A stretch of 64,000 bases of DNA from NCBI RefSeq assembly GCF_018613805.1, contig NZ_JAGGPL010000004.1, forward strand, positions 98,995-162,994, in the 5' to 3' direction. The position numbers and the translations under genes are program-made. The stretch's first letter is position 1. The number at the start of each line of letters is the position of its first letter. Positions 62,160-64,000 of the stretch are shown here, one piece after another. A model generated the notes under the pieces. The model was not told the origin of the DNA. It did not search any database and saw nothing but the letters and a program-made list of their open reading frames with translations. This DNA comes from Arthrobacter sp. ISL-48. GTDB taxonomy: Bacteria > Actinomycetota > Actinomycetes > Actinomycetales > Micrococcaceae.

Positions 62160-63521
62160 GTGCCGCTTTTTCCCCGCTCTGACTCTGCCGCTAAGAAACA
62201 CCCGGTAGAGACACCCTCTAACGGCGCCACGCGCCGACTACGTAAGACGGGCTTGGTTGCCGCAGCGGCCGCCGTCGTCCTTGCCCTGAATGCCTGTGGT
62301 GGTGGAGCCGCACCGCAAAGTGCAGACGGCAAGGTAGAGCTGCGCTTCTCCTGGTGGGGCGGCGACAAGCGGGCCCAGCTGACGCAGGCCGCGATTGCTG
62401 CATTCGAAGCCGAGAACCCGAACATCAAGATCAAACCGGAGTACGGCGACTGGAGCGGGTACTGGGACAAGCTGGCCACCCAGGTGGCCGCCAACGACGC
62501 CCCGGACGTCATCCAGATGGACGAGAAGTACATCACTGAGTACTCCAGCCGAGGGGCCTTGCTGGACCTCTCCAAGTACGACATTGACACATCCAAGCTC
62601 GACGAAGCCGCCCTGAACGCAGGAAAGGGCCCGAAGGGTCTGACGGGCATCGCGGCCGGCATTAATGCCGCCACCATCCTGGCCAACCCTGCTGTTTTCA
62701 AGGCCGCGGGCGTTGCGCTTCCGGACGATAAGACCTGGACATGGGAAGACTTCGGGCGCATTGCCGCGGAGGTCACGGCCAAGTCGCCGAAGGGTACGTA
62801 TGGTGCCGCCGCTTATGGCACAGACGAAGCCTCGCTGGGCGTCTGGCTCCGGCAGAACGGCAAATCCCTGTACACCTCGGATGGAAAGCTCGGCTTTGAG
62901 CCGGGCGACATCGCTGAGTGGTGGGCCTTCCTGAAGGAACTCAGTGAGAAGAAGGCGGTGCCTTCGGCATCCGAGGTAGTCGAGGCCGAGGCGGCGCCGC
63001 TGGATCAGAGTGGGCTGGCCACAGGCAAGAACGGGATGGCCTTCTGGTGGTCCAACCAGGAGCCCGCCCTGGAGAAGGCTGCTGGCAGTGAACTGCAGAT
63101 CCTACGGTTCCCGTCCACGACGGGGAAGGCGGCGGATACGCAGCTCTGGTACAAGGCTTCCCAGTTCTGGTCTGCGTCCTCACGGACCAAGCACCCTCAG
63201 GAAACAGCCAAATTCATTAACTTCCTGACCAACAACACGAAGGCAGGCGAAGCTCTGCTGGCCGACCGAGGGGTATACCCCAACTCCGATGTCCGGGCTG
63301 CCATCGCATCCAAGCTGACGCCTGCCGACACCAAGGTTGTCAACTTCATCGACCAGATCAAGGACGAACTCGGCGAGGCCCCGGCACCGCCGCCAAAGGG
63401 TGCCGGTGCTATCCAGGAAATCGTCAAGCGCTACACCTCGGAGGTCCTCTTCAACAGGCTGTCCACGGACGAGGCGGGCAAGAAGGCCGTGGATGAAATG
63501 AAGTCAGCCATCAGCAGCTAG
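62160..63521 (+). CDS. Sugar-binding lipoprotein of a CUT1 ABC transporter (second of two)
   Basis: A 453-residue binding protein. The GTG at 62160 follows GGAG by six bases and gives a long polar n-region before the hydrophobic stretch and lipobox ALNAC (Cys46). Core features mirror those of the 58362-59660 product: LRFSWWGGDKRAQLTQAAI, ENPNIKI, APDVIQM, WTWEDFGRIAAEV, HPQETAKFINFLTNN. It has its own control region and a strong terminator, so it can be made independently of the permeases. Confidence 0.93.
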   Translation: MPLFPRSDSAAKKHPVETPSNGATRRLRKTGLVAAAAAVVLALNACGGGAAPQSADGKVELRFSWWGGDKRAQLTQAAIAAFEAENPNIKIKPEYGDWSGYWDKLATQVAANDAPDVIQMDEKYITEYSSRGALLDLSKYDIDTSKLDEAALNAGKGPKGLTGIAAGINAATILANPAVFKAAGVALPDDKTWTWEDFGRIAAEVTAKSPKGTYGAAAYGTDEASLGVWLRQNGKSLYTSDGKLGFEPGDIAEWWAFLKELSEKKAVPSASEVVEAEAAPLDQSGLATGKNGMAFWWSNQEPALEKAAGSELQILRFPSTTGKAADTQLWYKASQFWSASSRTKHPQETAKFINFLTNNTKAGEALLADRGVYPNSDVRAAIASKLTPADTKVVNFIDQIKDELGEAPAPPPKGAGAIQEIVKRYTSEVLFNRLSTDEAGKKAVDEMKSAISS

Positions 63522-63604
63522 GTTTCATTCGCTGACAAGGCCCCTGAGCAAGCCTGCGAACGTCCCGAATATTTGGGGGGACGTCCGACGGCGGGTGGCA
63601 GCTT

Positions 63605-63641
63605 CCGTCCCGGCTGGAACCTTTGGTTCCGGCCGGGACGG
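63605..63641 (+). terminator. Rho-independent terminator of the second binding-protein gene
   Basis: A 17-pair stem with one T/G wobble joins 63605-63621 and 63625-63641 across a TTT loop (GGAACC-TTT-GGTTCC at the tip). AGTTGTTT follows. Confidence 0.88.
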
Positions 63642-63832
63642 AGTTGTTTAAGGCGAGGCTGTTGAGTGTGGGCTGTCGGGCGGTGGCTGTTTGAGGCAGC
63701 CTGGCCGGGGCGCGGTCGCCGGCCGCGTTTATCCATCCCAGAGGAGGGCGCGGGAATGTGCGTGGGGCTTCGCGTCGGCGTGGGGTATTTGCTTGCCACG
63801 GTTATTTGCATGGCCGGCGTTATTGACCCGGG

Positions 63833-64000
63833 TTATTGAAGTGGTGGTGGTGGGGGTTTGAAGTAGTGGTTTTGTTGGGGTTTTTGGTTGGGGTCGATGT
63901 GGGGTGGGGGTGTGTACCAGGGGGTGCCTTGGTTGGTTTTGATGGTCCATTGTTCTTTGTGGATGAGGTGGTGGTGGTGTGGGCATAGGAGTGTGCCGTT
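63833..64000 (-). CDS. 3' end of a DUF222/HNH endonuclease gene
   Basis: The last 55 codons of a gene that enters from beyond the window. The frame reads NGTLLCPHHHHLIHKEQWTI and ends in a Pro-rich tail before TAA. The CPHHHHLIH segment is the end of an HNH motif as seen in the multi-copy DUF222 (13E12-type) proteins of actinobacteria. The coding strand is very rich in C and A, unlike any neighbour, which marks recent arrival or unusual selection. A recombination or mobile role is often suggested for these proteins but not proven. Confidence 0.85.
   Translation of the reverse strand, partial: NGTLLCPHHHHLIHKEQWTIKTNQGTPWYTPPPHIDPNQKPQQNHYFKPPPPPLQ

Overview
The window looks like a chromosomal segment of a high-GC actinobacterium of the Micrococcaceae, most likely Arthrobacter or Pseudarthrobacter. 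The grounds are high GC, frequent GTG and TTG starts, the helicase/secretion-neighbourhood Tad locus, MerR-TipAS and PmoA-type proteins, and a DUF222/HNH gene end. I saw no rRNA, tRNA, CRISPR array, insertion sequence or prophage. Coding density is high and many genes overlap by 4 bases (ATGA or GTGA).

Layout. 1-7.2 kb is a sugar island: a truncated GH36 alpha-galactosidase behind an ABC binding protein and two permeases (minus strand), divergent from a Gfo/Idh/MocA-like protein and a LacI regulator. 7.2-10.3 kb has a DeoR regulator and acetyl-CoA synthetase. 10.7-16 kb holds a linker-rich membrane protein, endonuclease III, a NUDIX hydrolase, a small DUF1508 protein and an unusual family A DNA polymerase. 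16-21.5 kb is a compact Tad/Flp-type secretion operon (CpaE-like, TadA, TadB, TadC, a pilin-like DUF4244 protein and two TadE-like proteins), convergent with its usual partner, a DEAH-box helicase. 23.9-31.6 kb has an acetyltransferase, TrhO, two related lipoproteins, a PheS-like protein with a fused anticodon-binding domain, a TipAS-type MerR regulator, a methyltransferase and an HTH regulator. 31.7-41.4 kb is mostly housekeeping: topA, an SseB-like protein, Ppx/GppA, proC, a Trk/Ktr potassium system, an AcuC-type deacetylase and an ArsR regulator. 41.5-43.6 kb is an FMN lactate dehydrogenase with a divergent GntR regulator and two clear operators.

43.7-63.5 kb is a second, larger carbohydrate island. 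A LacI regulator faces an operon (oxidoreductase, uronate-dehydrogenase-like SDR, enolase-superfamily protein, KdgD-like dehydratase, aldehyde dehydrogenase) that fits oxidation of a uronic or aldaric acid to 2-oxoglutarate. After a SulP-carbonic anhydrase fusion come a minus-strand operon (binding protein, alpha/beta hydrolase, Gfo-PmoA fusion, degenerate M24 protein) and plus-strand permeases followed by a second binding protein. Operators of the AGAAAACGCTTTCT type occur before three of these units, so the whole island may be one regulon. No ABC ATPase is encoded, as is usual for CUT1 sugar systems that share an MsmK-type ATPase. The window ends in the 3' end of a DUF222/HNH endonuclease gene with strikingly different base composition.

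All functional calls come from reading motifs and context; no database search was run.
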